A DNA stretch of 64,000 bases from Mucilaginibacter hurinus (GTDB taxonomy: Bacteria > Bacteroidota > Bacteroidia > Sphingobacteriales > Sphingobacteriaceae), in the NCBI RefSeq assembly GCF_003324525.1, contig NZ_QGDC01000004.1:124001-188000 (forward strand), given 5' to 3'. The notes beneath the pieces are model-generated. The model was not told where the DNA came from, did not search any database, and worked only from the letters and a program-made list of their open reading frames with translations. Positions within the stretch are counted from its first letter, which is position 1, and each line of letters begins with the position of its first letter. Position numbers and translations under genes: made by a program. Shown piece by piece: positions 1-8,284 of the stretch.

Positions 1-742
1 TATCGTTTTTTGATACAGATTTTTGCTGTCGCGACAGCTTAATGTATGCAAGTAAGGCATCTGCTTGCTTTGGTGCCCGCTCCAGTATGGTGAATACCTC
101 ACGAAGGTTGTCCTGGTCGCGGTATAGTGGGTTAAGGGAAATAAAGGTACGTTTTCGCGGTTTGTACTTATCGTTAACCTCTTCAGATATATGAATAATG
201 TTTTTTTCAAACATCATTTTTAATACAGGCATCACGGTTTTTTGCCCGAGTAATTTGGCTATATCGCTTACAGTTAATTCAGGCTGCAGGTCCAGCGCTT
301 CGGCTATTAAAAACTCCTTGTCATGCAATTGTGTACGGTCGTACTCAAAGCCTTTATTTAAAACTATCCTGGTTTCGCTTGCAAGCTTTAATACCGATGG
401 CAGAGCCGCATGCATTACCTCGCCTATATGACACATATAGTACTCGCTTATCCATTGCCACAATTGCAACTGCGCATGGGTAACTAATGGCTTATCATCT
501 AAAACCTCCAGAACGTACTTTGCCTCGTATTTTTCAGGAGCTTTCTCCCCTATTGATAAAATGATAGCAGTATAAAGCTTGCTTTTACCAAACTGCACTA
601 CCACCCTCTTGCCTATCTCTATAGCTTCGTTCATCTCATAGGGCACACGGTAGGTGTAGTTTTTCGCTATCGCAAGCGGCAATATTACCTCTATGAACAG
701 TGTTTTTCTATCCGCGTGTTGTGCTTCGGCAAACTCTAACAT
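1..742 (-). CDS. priA: Primosomal protein N' (PriA helicase), N-terminal part only
   Basis: PriA restarts stalled replication forks by binding branched DNA and loading the replicative helicase. The window holds only the first 247 codons; the gene runs off the left edge before the helicase motifs. The start at 742 is an ATG. Residues about 16-60 carry the PriA 3'-DNA-binding domain pattern (FIEVILPLA, NYTYRVPYE, GKRVVVQFG), followed by QLQLWQWISEYYMCHIGEVM and the winged-helix region with LKMMFEKNIIHI. This matches the family N-terminus well. It lies only 8 bases after the start of the gap to the DUF423 gene upstream on the same strand. Identity is confident; completeness cannot be judged. Confidence 0.92.
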   Translation of the reverse strand, partial: MLEFAEAQHADRKTLFIEVILPLAIAKNYTYRVPYEMNEAIEIGKRVVVQFGKSKLYTAIILSIGEKAPEKYEAKYVLEVLDDKPLVTHAQLQLWQWISEYYMCHIGEVMHAALPSVLKLASETRIVLNKGFEYDRTQLHDKEFLIAEALDLQPELTVSDIAKLLGQKTVMPVLKMMFEKNIIHISEEVNDKYKPRKRTFISLNPLYRDQDNLREVFTILERAPKQADALLAYIKLSRQQKSVSKND

Positions 743-750
743 CGGCTGGC

Positions 751-1140
751 TTATTTAAGCTGCTTCCACGCGGCAATGGCCATCAATACCCACCCGCAAA
801 TAAGTGATAAACCGCCCAGGGGTGTTACAGGCCCCAGGATAGCCAACCAGCTCCAGCCCAAAACATAGCGACAGGCTAACAGGTATAGTGAGCCCGAAAA
901 CAAGATAATGCCTATCAGGTACGCGTAATAAGCAAATCCTACCAGGCCGCCGCCGGTTTGCGTAAGTGTTGACAGGAAGAGCAAGGCGAAAACGTGGTAA
1001 AAATGATATTGTACAGCAGTTTGCCAAACATCCAATTCGGCCGGAGCGATATGCGGTTTCAAACCATGTGCGCCAAATGCGCCAAGTATTACAGCCAAAG
1101 CGCCCAGCACGGCTGCGGTCAATATGATTTGTTTTTCCAT
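751..1140 (-). CDS. DUF423 family small membrane protein
   Basis: A 129-residue, very hydrophobic protein with about four predicted membrane helices. The N-terminal segment ALAVILGAFGAHGLK and the following QTAVQYHFYHVFALL are the hallmark of the DUF423 (YgdD-like) family of inner-membrane proteins, whose biochemical role is not established. The length is normal for the family. It is transcribed toward priA with only 8 bases between the genes, so the two may be cotranscribed. Start is ATG. Confidence 0.85.
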   Translation of the reverse strand: MEKQIILTAAVLGALAVILGAFGAHGLKPHIAPAELDVWQTAVQYHFYHVFALLFLSTLTQTGGGLVGFAYYAYLIGIILFSGSLYLLACRYVLGWSWLAILGPVTPLGGLSLICGWVLMAIAAWKQLK

Positions 1141-1228
1141 TTTAAGATAAAACCCCTAAGTTACTCAATTTTGGAAGATACCTGTACGCTTGGTATAAAA
1201 TCGCTAAATTGCAAGTGTAAACACGTAG

Positions 1229-2824
1229 ATGAAAAGATTAGTTATACTCACCGGAATTTTGCTGGTAGCCGCCGGCTATATCACCTACGCTTATTTTAAA
1301 AATTTAAGCCCGCCCGGCCTGCGTACTGATCAAATAATACGTAATATACCCGATAGCGCTGCTTTGGTATTTGAATTTACCAATGATGAAGGCTTTTACG
1401 ACATTTTTAAAGATAACAGGCTTTTAACCGCCGTTGCCGGCAAGCAAACGCTCGCCGAGTTAGACACCGTTCGTAAACACCTGTTAAAGAAAACCACGCT
1501 CAATTCTTTTTTCTACGGTCAAAATGTCTTTCTATCCGTGCATCCCGCAAAAGGCTACGGTGCCGACTTTTTAATGACTATGGCAGCCGAAAATGGCTTT
1601 GAAAGTAGCGAGCTTGATAAACTTACAACCTTAGCAGGTAAAGACATGACCATATCCCCGTTTAACGCATCAGGAAAACGAGGTTATGCTATCTTCATTA
1701 AAGCCTTAAACAAGCCCTTTTTCATTATCAACAAGGGTAAAAATATTTTTTCGGGCAGCTTCTCTAAAGCGCTTATTGAACAGTGCGCCCATTTCGGCAT
1801 ACGTGATAAACAGCGTTTTAGCCTGCTCCCGGCCCAACAAAACTCTAACTCGTTAGCTAACCTGTATATCAACTATACCCAGGTAAAGCCACTTTTAAGT
1901 AGTTTATTTAAGCATGAAACAGGATTATTCAGCAATATAAAAAAGCTTTCGGCTACCGGAATTTTAAGTCTGAATTATAAAAGCGACGCGTTAATGTTTA
2001 ACGGCACTACTACGCCGGATATTGGCACCTCTGCCAGCTACATTAATTTGTTCATTAATCAACAAGCGGTAGAAAACAACTTAAAAGACATTTTCCCGTC
2101 TACAACGGCTTATTATTCAAGTTTCGCCATGTCAAATATTCGCCGCTTTATTGCGGACCTGTCGTTATTGCAAAAAAATCAGGGCATTGCTAAAAAACGC
2201 AACGCGTTGTTTTACAGCATTGATAACGAAACCGGCGTAGACCTGAGGTCAGCGTTTAACGACGCGCTGGGTAACGAGTTTGCTATAGTAACCACCCGTT
2301 TTCAGGAGAAAATTGCTATTATTTCAGTAAAAAACGGCTCACGGCTTACACCCGTACTAATGAATGTGAGCACCGCAATAAGCGGCGACCGGGGCCGGTT
2401 TAATTATGACCGTGTGCCGTACCACTTGCTTGGTGACGCTTTTGCCATGTTCAGGAAACCTTACTTTTTGATAATTGACAATTACCTCATACTCGCCAAT
2501 AGTATAAAAGAGATTGACAGTTACTATGAAACCTATATTAACCGTAAATTTTTGGCTAAAACCGAGGGATACGACGACTTTGATAACCTGATGTCGCAAA
2601 GGAGCAACGTATGCGCATTTATTAACTTCAAGAACTCGAACGCCGTATTGAAGCGTGACCTGCTGGGCGAAATTTATACCCAATTTAACGATGAGACATC
2701 CGGTTGGAAAGATGTTTATGGTGCATCATATCAACTAACCGCTTCGGATAAAAACTTTTATACAAACTTTTGTATTGGTTTAAACCCGTTGGAAGACGAA
2801 GACACCATAGAAACAGCTAAGTAA
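1229..2824 (+). CDS. Membrane-anchored hypothetical protein, DUF3352-like
   Basis: A 531-residue protein with one N-terminal membrane helix (residues about 3-23, ILTGILLVAAGYITYAYF) and a large, presumably periplasmic, soluble part. Phrases such as IPDSAALVFEF near the start and a repeated mix of beta strands and helices resemble DUF3352-type proteins, in which repeated domains of unknown function face the periplasm. I recognise no catalytic motif. It is followed 74 bases later by another envelope protein gene on the same strand, so the two may be cotranscribed. The family name is tentative. Confidence 0.6.
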   Translation: MKRLVILTGILLVAAGYITYAYFKNLSPPGLRTDQIIRNIPDSAALVFEFTNDEGFYDIFKDNRLLTAVAGKQTLAELDTVRKHLLKKTTLNSFFYGQNVFLSVHPAKGYGADFLMTMAAENGFESSELDKLTTLAGKDMTISPFNASGKRGYAIFIKALNKPFFIINKGKNIFSGSFSKALIEQCAHFGIRDKQRFSLLPAQQNSNSLANLYINYTQVKPLLSSLFKHETGLFSNIKKLSATGILSLNYKSDALMFNGTTTPDIGTSASYINLFINQQAVENNLKDIFPSTTAYYSSFAMSNIRRFIADLSLLQKNQGIAKKRNALFYSIDNETGVDLRSAFNDALGNEFAIVTTRFQEKIAIISVKNGSRLTPVLMNVSTAISGDRGRFNYDRVPYHLLGDAFAMFRKPYFLIIDNYLILANSIKEIDSYYETYINRKFLAKTEGYDDFDNLMSQRSNVCAFINFKNSNAVLKRDLLGEIYTQFNDETSGWKDVYGASYQLTASDKNFYTNFCIGLNPLEDEDTIETAK

Positions 2825-2898
2825 CCAGCCGAACATATCTCAGCAAATGACGTACAAAAGAAATTTTAACCTCGTACATTAAAACACAGGTTGCTTAT

Positions 2899-4335
2899 AT
2901 GAAGAAACTCATATTGCTGGGATGCTTGTTGATTTCGTCTGCCGAGTTGCTTGCGCAACAGTTTCTTCAATACAACACCGAAACGGTTTATGATTCATTT
3001 GAAAACCCTTCGCAACGCTCCTTTATCCGCGATACCACCCGGAAATTTGCTTTCAACTTTTTCTTTCCGAGCATCACTACAAATGGTTATTTAACAGGCA
3101 ATGTGCAGCAAACACTGGTTAACCGCCTTAGTAACGCACAATATGATAATAGTAACCTGCAAATTGGTGAAGGTAAGCGCAATTACTTAAACCTGAACAT
3201 AAATGCCTACTTGTTTATGTTTAAAGTTTACCTTGATCAAAAAGGCGACCAGGAACTTGGCCTATCCATGAAGCTGGTGGGTGAAGGCAGGGCCAATGTG
3301 ACTGACGAAACCATAGCACTATTTAACGGCGGTCGTGATTTTGGAATGAATGATTACTCAGGCGTGTTTAATTCAAGCGGAGCTGCACAGGTTTACCAGC
3401 AATATGGCCTGTCATTTCGCGAGAAGGTAACGCCAAGGCTTGCACTTGGCATCAAAGCAAATTTCTTACTGGGCGTTGAGCAGCATAAATTAAACGTAAC
3501 GCGGTCTGACCTGGCAATAGACCGTGCGGCCAATACCGCTACGTTTAGCGCGAAAGGCTCATATTATAAAACAGGGCGCACCATAATGGGGCTAAAAAAC
3601 CCGGGGCTTTCTGTAACATTAGGTGGCACATACCTCTATGAAAACGGGATGATTTTGCAGGGTAACATTAAGGATCTCGGTTTTATCTACTGGGGGGACG
3701 AGCCAAGCCGGGTAAGCATTGACGGTACCGTTGTGATAAATAACTTTACGTCAGGACAAAGTGAAAAAAATGTCGACGACAAACTCTCCGGTTTAATAAA
3801 CCGCAGTCCATCCAACAGCAAAGGCTTTTTTACTGGCACCAATGGCCTTGCAGAAGCAAGCCTGTCAAAACGTTTTTGGCTTGATGACAGACACCGCTTC
3901 AGGGCGTTCCCGACTTTGCTTTTGCAGAAACAATTGTTTTACGATGGTATAACGGGTGTGCTGATGAGTCATTTTCAATATAATAAGTTTAACTTATCTG
4001 TATCATCAAGTTATGATAACCGCAACCTGTTTGCAGCAGGTATGCAATTCATGTACAAAGCCCCCAATTTTGAAGTTTTTGCCGGTACAGAACGAATTAT
4101 ACAAACAAGGCGGCTGGCTTCGTCACTTATGTCAGATAAGATTTACAATAACACGGCATACACCGGCGCCGACATATTTTTAGGCATGTCTTTTAAATTT
4201 GGTTATCCCATAGAAAGCCCGGCCAATAGTAGTTTTGTTCCAATGGGCAGTGAAGGCCCTGGTTTTTTGGGCCGTATTTATAATAAAATTTTTAAAGGAA
4301 GCGCAAAAAAGGTTGGTGAGATGGAACGCTACTGA
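2899..4335 (+). CDS. DUF5723 family outer-membrane beta-barrel-like protein
   Basis: A 478-residue protein with a clear signal peptide (MKKLILLGCLLISSAELLAQ). The mature part is rich in alternating aromatic/polar strands, glycine turns and phrases such as GNVQQTLVNRL, LGLSMKLVGEGRANV and YGLSFREKVTPRLALGIKA, which are typical of the Bacteroidota DUF5723 family predicted to be an outer-membrane barrel related to PorP-like proteins. No function is established. It ends only 10 bases before the end of tsaB, which is on the opposite strand, so the two transcripts converge with almost no spacer and no clear terminator. Confidence 0.75.
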   Translation: MKKLILLGCLLISSAELLAQQFLQYNTETVYDSFENPSQRSFIRDTTRKFAFNFFFPSITTNGYLTGNVQQTLVNRLSNAQYDNSNLQIGEGKRNYLNLNINAYLFMFKVYLDQKGDQELGLSMKLVGEGRANVTDETIALFNGGRDFGMNDYSGVFNSSGAAQVYQQYGLSFREKVTPRLALGIKANFLLGVEQHKLNVTRSDLAIDRAANTATFSAKGSYYKTGRTIMGLKNPGLSVTLGGTYLYENGMILQGNIKDLGFIYWGDEPSRVSIDGTVVINNFTSGQSEKNVDDKLSGLINRSPSNSKGFFTGTNGLAEASLSKRFWLDDRHRFRAFPTLLLQKQLFYDGITGVLMSHFQYNKFNLSVSSSYDNRNLFAAGMQFMYKAPNFEVFAGTERIIQTRRLASSLMSDKIYNNTAYTGADIFLGMSFKFGYPIESPANSSFVPMGSEGPGFLGRIYNKIFKGSAKKVGEMERY

Positions 4336-4345
4336 TCTTTAATTA

Positions 4346-5038
4346 TTACACCTTTTTTGTTCCCGCTATAAAATCTTTGAGATAATATGGCTCAAAATAG
4401 GCTACGTCCTCTACATCTCCGGAAGACAACTTTTCAAACGCTTTATTTGTGAGGTAAGCTGCCGAGTTTGCAAACTCAGGCATAAACAGCGCGTTAGGAT
4501 TACCGCCAATTACATCCCGGCATTTTTCTGCCCCATCGCCAAAGAACAGTACAGGCCTATGTTGTAAATAATCATCAAAACTACGTTCCTCTATTACTAG
4601 GGCGGCGGTAGCTTGCAGTCTATTGCTTGCTCCATCAAATACGGCGGTGTAAACTTCCATACGGCGTGCATCTATCATAGGGCATAGCAAAGTTCCCTGC
4701 GGCAAATCAACGCTGTTTATAGTTCGTACACCATCGGCCATAGCCTGTAAGGTTTCTACGGCAATTAACGGTTTATCCAGTGCATAGCACAGGCCCTTGG
4801 CTGTTGAAACCCCTATACGCAACCCCGTGTATGAGCCGGGCCCCGAGCTAACCGCTATCGCATCTATATCAGCATAGTTTACAGCATTGCTTTTAAGGAG
4901 CTCATCTATAAACAACGTGATAACTTCGGCATGGATATTTCGTTGATTTATTTGTTTTAAGCCTATAACCTCCCCATCTCTGGCTAAAGCTACAGAACAG
5001 GCAGTGGTTGCAGTTTCTATCTGGAGTATCGTCGTCAT
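4346..5038 (-). CDS. tsaB: tRNA threonylcarbamoyladenosine biosynthesis protein TsaB
   Basis: TsaB is the non-catalytic partner of TsaD in making the t6A modification at position 37 of ANN-decoding tRNAs. The 230-residue protein shows the family N-terminus (ILQIETATTACSVALARDGEV), the loop AVSSGPGSYTGLRIGVSTAKGL (split here: SSGPGSYTG, then LRIG), and PMIDARRMEVYTAVFD, all strongly conserved in TsaB. Length is typical. It starts 3 bases after yidD ends and so belongs to the rpmH-rnpA-yidD-tsaB transcription unit. This is a housekeeping gene with no odd features. Confidence 0.95.
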   Translation of the reverse strand: MTTILQIETATTACSVALARDGEVIGLKQINQRNIHAEVITLFIDELLKSNAVNYADIDAIAVSSGPGSYTGLRIGVSTAKGLCYALDKPLIAVETLQAMADGVRTINSVDLPQGTLLCPMIDARRMEVYTAVFDGASNRLQATAALVIEERSFDDYLQHRPVLFFGDGAEKCRDVIGGNPNALFMPEFANSAAYLTNKAFEKLSSGDVEDVAYFEPYYLKDFIAGTKKV

Positions 5039-5041
5039 AAA

Positions 5042-5287
5042 TCAATCAGGTACCGGGTCGTGGCCATGCCCTCCCCACGGGTTACAACTGGCAATGCGTT
5101 TTAACGTTAGCCACCCGCCTTTAAATGCACCGTGCTTTTTAATAGCCTGAATGCCATAATGAGAGCAAGTGGGCGTATACCTGCACGAGGCGCCCGTTAT
5201 TGGTGAAATAAAATGCTGATAAAATCTTATCAAAAGTATAAAAAGCTTTCCAGTAATATGTTTTATACCACTCAATATCGTTTTCAT
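5042..5287 (-). CDS. yidD: Membrane protein insertion efficiency factor YidD
   Basis: An 81-residue member of the YidD family, which assists YidC-dependent insertion of inner-membrane proteins. The sequence shows the family core [26 protein letters not shown] and the C-terminal [15 protein letters not shown] (residues with three conserved cysteines). The start codon overlaps the rnpA stop by 4 bases (ATGA), the usual translational coupling in this conserved operon. In many bacteria yidC follows; here tsaB does instead. Confidence 0.95.
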   Translation of the reverse strand: MKTILSGIKHITGKLFILLIRFYQHFISPITGASCRYTPTCSHYGIQAIKKHGAFKGGWLTLKRIASCNPWGGHGHDPVPD

Positions 5288-5667
5288 TTAGCAACCTCCC
5301 CGCACAGCTGAACTAACAATTTCACCATCTTTTTTTCAACTTGTTCATAACCGGCCAGTTCTTTACCAATATATCCAATGGAGATAATAATCTTTTTACC
5401 GGTACCGGTAAGCTGGTTATACAAGTGCTGCTGCTTGTGCAAGCGATAGGCCTCGCGGGCCCGGCGTTTTATAGCATTACGATCTACAGCTTTTTTGAAA
5501 CGCTTCTTTGGAACCGCAAATAAAACTTGCGCAGGGAAGTGCTGAGATGCCGCAGAAGGCAACCATGTTACCCTGAAGGGATAACATAAAAAAGAAGAAC
5601 CACTATGAAAAAGCTGCTCAATGAGCACTTTATTACATAACCGTTCTTCTTTTTTAAAAGTATACAT
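5284..5667 (-). CDS. rnpA: Ribonuclease P protein component
   Basis: RnpA is the protein subunit that helps the RNase P RNA mature tRNA 5' ends. I start it at the ATG at 5667 (127 residues, [13 protein letters not shown]), which matches the typical RnpA beginning; the frame can be extended to 5691 only through a non-ATG codon. The basic RNR-like motif is present as [20 protein letters not shown]. Length is typical. It lies 72 bases after rpmH and overlaps yidD by 4 bases. Confidence 0.94.
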   Translation of the reverse strand: MYTFKKEERLCNKVLIEQLFHSGSSFLCYPFRVTWLPSAASQHFPAQVLFAVPKKRFKKAVDRNAIKRRAREAYRLHKQQHLYNQLTGTGKKIIISIGYIGKELAGYEQVEKKMVKLLVQLCGEVAK

Positions 5668-5739
5668 TGTGTTGCGTTTATTGGAACCCAAAAGTTATTA
5701 AACAATCCGGTTCACGTTTTCGCAACAGAAAAACCAGGA

Positions 5740-5898
5740 TTAAGCTTTGTGACGACGCTCGTCAGATACAGTTAACCTTTTGCGGCCTTTAGCTCTTCTT
5801 GCAGCTAATATTCTTCTGCCATTGGCACTCGCCATGCGCTCACGGAAACCGTGTTTATTTCTTCTTTTTCTTTGAGAAGGCTGGAACGTTCTTTTCAT
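5740..5898 (-). CDS. rpmH: 50S ribosomal protein L34
   Basis: A 52-residue, strongly basic protein read on the minus strand from ATG at 5898 to TAA at 5740. It begins [20 protein letters not shown] and continues with [20 protein letters not shown], the invariant L34 pattern. L34 is a small structural protein of the large ribosomal subunit. It is the first gene of the rpmH-rnpA-yidD-tsaB unit and has a good promoter upstream at 5938-5968. The last residues ([11 protein letters not shown]) match the Bacteroidota form. Confidence 0.97.
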   Translation of the reverse strand: MKRTFQPSQRKRRNKHGFRERMASANGRRILAARRAKGRKRLTVSDERRHKA

Positions 5899-5937
5899 TG
5901 CTATATATTCTATCCGTTGCTTTTAAAAACAAGAGCG

Positions 5938-5968
5938 CAAATGTAGCTGATTTTTCGCACTTATCAAA
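5938..5968 (-). promoter_or_regulatory. Bacteroidetes-type promoter of the rpmH operon
   Basis: Read on the minus strand, TTTG (5965-5968) is followed after 19 bases by TACATTTG (5938-5945), a full match to the Bacteroidetes -33/-7 consensus. The expected transcript start is near 5933, giving a leader of about 35 bases before rpmH. Confidence 0.8.
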
Positions 5969-5993
5969 CACCTCTTATGCAAAAATTATTAAC

Positions 5994-6407
5994 TTATCCA
6001 CGTTGGCCGGCCAATATATCGCGAATTTGGGTAAGCAATACTTCTTCTTTTGAGGGTGCCGGCGGTGCTGATGGCGCTGTCTCTTCTTTCTTTTTCAGCG
6101 CGTTAATTGCCTTTACCACCAAAAATATGCAAAAGGCAACAATCAGAAACTGGATAACCGTGTTTATAAATTTGCCGTACAAAATAGCAACCTCAGGCGT
6201 TTTGGCCGCCTCGTCCGCCGCTTTAAGCAAAATCTTTTTGTCAGAGAAATCCACCCCGCCCGTCAGGTATCCAATCGGGGGCATAATCACGTCATTTACC
6301 AGGGAGGTTACAATTGAACCGAAGGCGGCGCCAATAATTACACCCACAGCAAGGTCAACCACGTTGCCGCGCATGGCAAACTCTTTAAATTCTTTTACAA
6401 AGCCCAT
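5994..6407 (-). CDS. mscL: Large-conductance mechanosensitive channel MscL
   Basis: MscL is a homopentameric inner-membrane channel that opens under hypo-osmotic membrane tension. This 137-residue protein begins with the amphipathic helix [14 protein letters not shown], followed by TM1 [20 protein letters not shown] and the [11 protein letters not shown] segment, then a periplasmic loop and TM2 ([18 protein letters not shown]). The C-terminus has an AP-rich linker and a short terminal helix. Length and order are normal. It is divergent from rpoN. Confidence 0.95.
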   Translation of the reverse strand: MGFVKEFKEFAMRGNVVDLAVGVIIGAAFGSIVTSLVNDVIMPPIGYLTGGVDFSDKKILLKAADEAAKTPEVAILYGKFINTVIQFLIVAFCIFLVVKAINALKKKEETAPSAPPAPSKEEVLLTQIRDILAGQRG

Positions 6408-6534
6408 AGTTTTAAAGTTTGAGTTTTATTAAAGGTAAAAATTATTATTCCGTTAAAACAAATAAATTCTTTTTGCCTTTAACATCAAAGCAGGCCACCG
6501 CTAACTTATTTTTAAAGTTGTTAATTAATTGATG

Positions 6535-6542
6535 TATTTTTG
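6535..6542 (+). promoter_or_regulatory. Putative -7 element of rpoN
   Basis: TATTTTTG matches TAnnTTTG and lies 14 bases before the rpoN start codon, implying a very short leader of about 10 bases. I see TTG-containing sequence upstream but the spacing to it is poor, so only the -7 part is claimed. Confidence 0.5.
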
Positions 6543-6556
6543 GGCCTCTACTGATT

Positions 6557-8029
6557 ATGCTAAGACAAAACCTTCAACAAAAACTTTTACAAAAACTATC
6601 ACCTCAGCAAATACAATTTATAAAATTGCTGCAGGTGCCTACAGTGGCGTTGGATACCCGGATAAAAGAGGAACTGGAAGAAAATCCGGCACTTGAAGAC
6701 CTTAGCCTAACGATAAGCGAACCAGAAGAACAGTATCCTGACCGCGACCCTGACGACGACGACTATAACAGTGATAATGAAGGCAGTGAAACGGATGAGT
6801 TTAATATAGACGATTACCTGCAGGATGATGATATGAATGATTATGGCTCGCGCTATGATCAGAATGGCGACGATGAGGATGAAAAGAAAGAGATGCCCAT
6901 TGCCATACAAAGCTCTTTTATCGAAAACCTGCAATCGCAGCTTGACATGCTGCCACTATCTGATAAAGATTTCCAGATAGGGCGCCAGATAATTGGCAGC
7001 CTTGATGATGATGGCTACCTGCGCCGCCCCATTACTTCGCTTACTGATGACCTTGCATTTTCGCAAAATGTAATGGCTGAAGATGAAGAAGTAGAAGATA
7101 TGTTAAAAGTAATACAGGGTTTTGATCCGGCCGGTGTTGCTGCACGATCATTACAGGAATGCCTGCTGATACAGTTGCGAAAAAAAGACGCGAATGACCC
7201 TGTAGTTAAAAAAGCCATTTTAGTAGTTGAGGAGTACCTTGACGAATTTACCCGTAAACATTATGACAAGCTTGAGAAATCGCTTAATATGTCATCTAAT
7301 GAACTGAGGGCAGTAGTTAACGAGATATTGAAGCTTAATCCTAAACCCGGGGATTCGAGCGAGGTGAACACCAAGCAAATGCAGGTGATACCTGATTTTC
7401 ACATTACTAATAATGATGGCGTTTTAATTCTCACTTTAAATTCAAAAAACGCGCCCGAACTGAAGGTGAGCCGCTCGTACCAGGAAATGTTCCAGCATTA
7501 CGACAAGGCGTCGCAAAAAGATAAAAAGCTAAAAGAAGCGGTGCAGTTTGTAAAGCAAAAGCTTGATTCGGCCAAATGGTTTATCGACGCCATTAAGCAA
7601 CGCCAGCAAACATTGCTTAAGACAATGAATGCCATAATGCATTATCAATACGACTTCTTTTTAACCGGCGACGACAAGAGCCTTAAACCGATGATACTGA
7701 AAGACATTGCCGATAAGATAGGCATGGATATTTCAACCGTATCAAGGGTAGCCAATTCCAAATACGTACAAACCGAACACGGGACGTTCCTGCTTAAATC
7801 ATTCTTCAGCGAAGCGATACAAACCGAAAGCGGTGAAGAAGTTTCAAATAAAGAAGTTAAAAAGATACTGGAAGAGCATATTGGCAAAGAAGATAAGCGT
7901 CACCCGCTTGCCGATGAAAAGTTAACCGAAATACTAAAAGAAGCCGGTTATAACATAGCGCGCCGTACGGTGGCCAAATACCGCGAGCAAATGAATATAC
8001 CGGTAGCCAGGTTAAGGAAGGAGTTGTAA
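6557..8029 (+). CDS. rpoN: RNA polymerase sigma-54 factor
   Basis: RpoN directs RNA polymerase to -24/-12 promoters and needs an AAA+ activator. The 490-residue protein has the glutamine/leucine-rich activator-interaction region at the N-terminus (QQKLLQKLSPQQIQFIKLLQ, ENPALED), an acidic linker rich in Asp/Glu (residues about 55-115), the core-binding region, the HTH region (DISTVSRVANSKYV near residue 400) and the C-terminal RpoN box (ARRTVAKYRE about 20 residues from the end). All parts are intact. No sigma-54 activator gene is present in this window. Confidence 0.97.
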   Translation: MLRQNLQQKLLQKLSPQQIQFIKLLQVPTVALDTRIKEELEENPALEDLSLTISEPEEQYPDRDPDDDDYNSDNEGSETDEFNIDDYLQDDDMNDYGSRYDQNGDDEDEKKEMPIAIQSSFIENLQSQLDMLPLSDKDFQIGRQIIGSLDDDGYLRRPITSLTDDLAFSQNVMAEDEEVEDMLKVIQGFDPAGVAARSLQECLLIQLRKKDANDPVVKKAILVVEEYLDEFTRKHYDKLEKSLNMSSNELRAVVNEILKLNPKPGDSSEVNTKQMQVIPDFHITNNDGVLILTLNSKNAPELKVSRSYQEMFQHYDKASQKDKKLKEAVQFVKQKLDSAKWFIDAIKQRQQTLLKTMNAIMHYQYDFFLTGDDKSLKPMILKDIADKIGMDISTVSRVANSKYVQTEHGTFLLKSFFSEAIQTESGEEVSNKEVKKILEEHIGKEDKRHPLADEKLTEILKEAGYNIARRTVAKYREQMNIPVARLRKEL

Positions 8030-8164
8030 AGGCATCTTGTTTGAAATACCCCTAAAACGAACCATCGTCCATTATAAGGCAGGTAGACAGAATCCCGACA
8101 AGATGTCGTCACAGTATAGCTTTATAATTTCAGCTCACTCAAACACTATCAAAAAATTAAAAAA

Positions 8165-8192
8165 GCGTCATTGCGAGCGTAGCGCGGCAACC
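8165..8192. repeat. REP-like intergenic element (single copy here)
   Basis: The gap between rpoN and the Nudix regulator (8030-8284) holds no gene. In it lies GCGTCATTGCGAGCGTAGCG followed by CGGCAACC, a GC-rich stretch in an AT-rich spacer. I recall similar CGTCATTGCGAG motifs as dispersed intergenic repeats in Bacteroidota genomes, but only one copy occurs in this window, so repeat status is not shown by this sequence alone. The remainder of the gap shows nothing I can name. Confidence 0.4.
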
Positions 8193-8284
8193 TCTTTAGG
8201 CAGGCAAATATACAAGGTTGAGTTACACAGTTCAGCGATTACTACGCCACCCCCGCAAGACACCGGGAATGTTATAATGAGTTA

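Noticed and set aside
198..431. 77-residue plus-strand ORF near the left edge
   Set aside because: It lies inside the minus-strand priA coding sequence and has no family signal.
994..1299. 101-residue plus-strand ORF overlapping the DUF423 gene
   Set aside because: It is antisense to DUF423 and overlaps the start of the next gene in another frame; composition is not protein-like.
5799..6053. 84-residue plus-strand ORF over the rpmH start and the mscL end
   Set aside because: It is antisense to L34 and overlaps the rpmH promoter.
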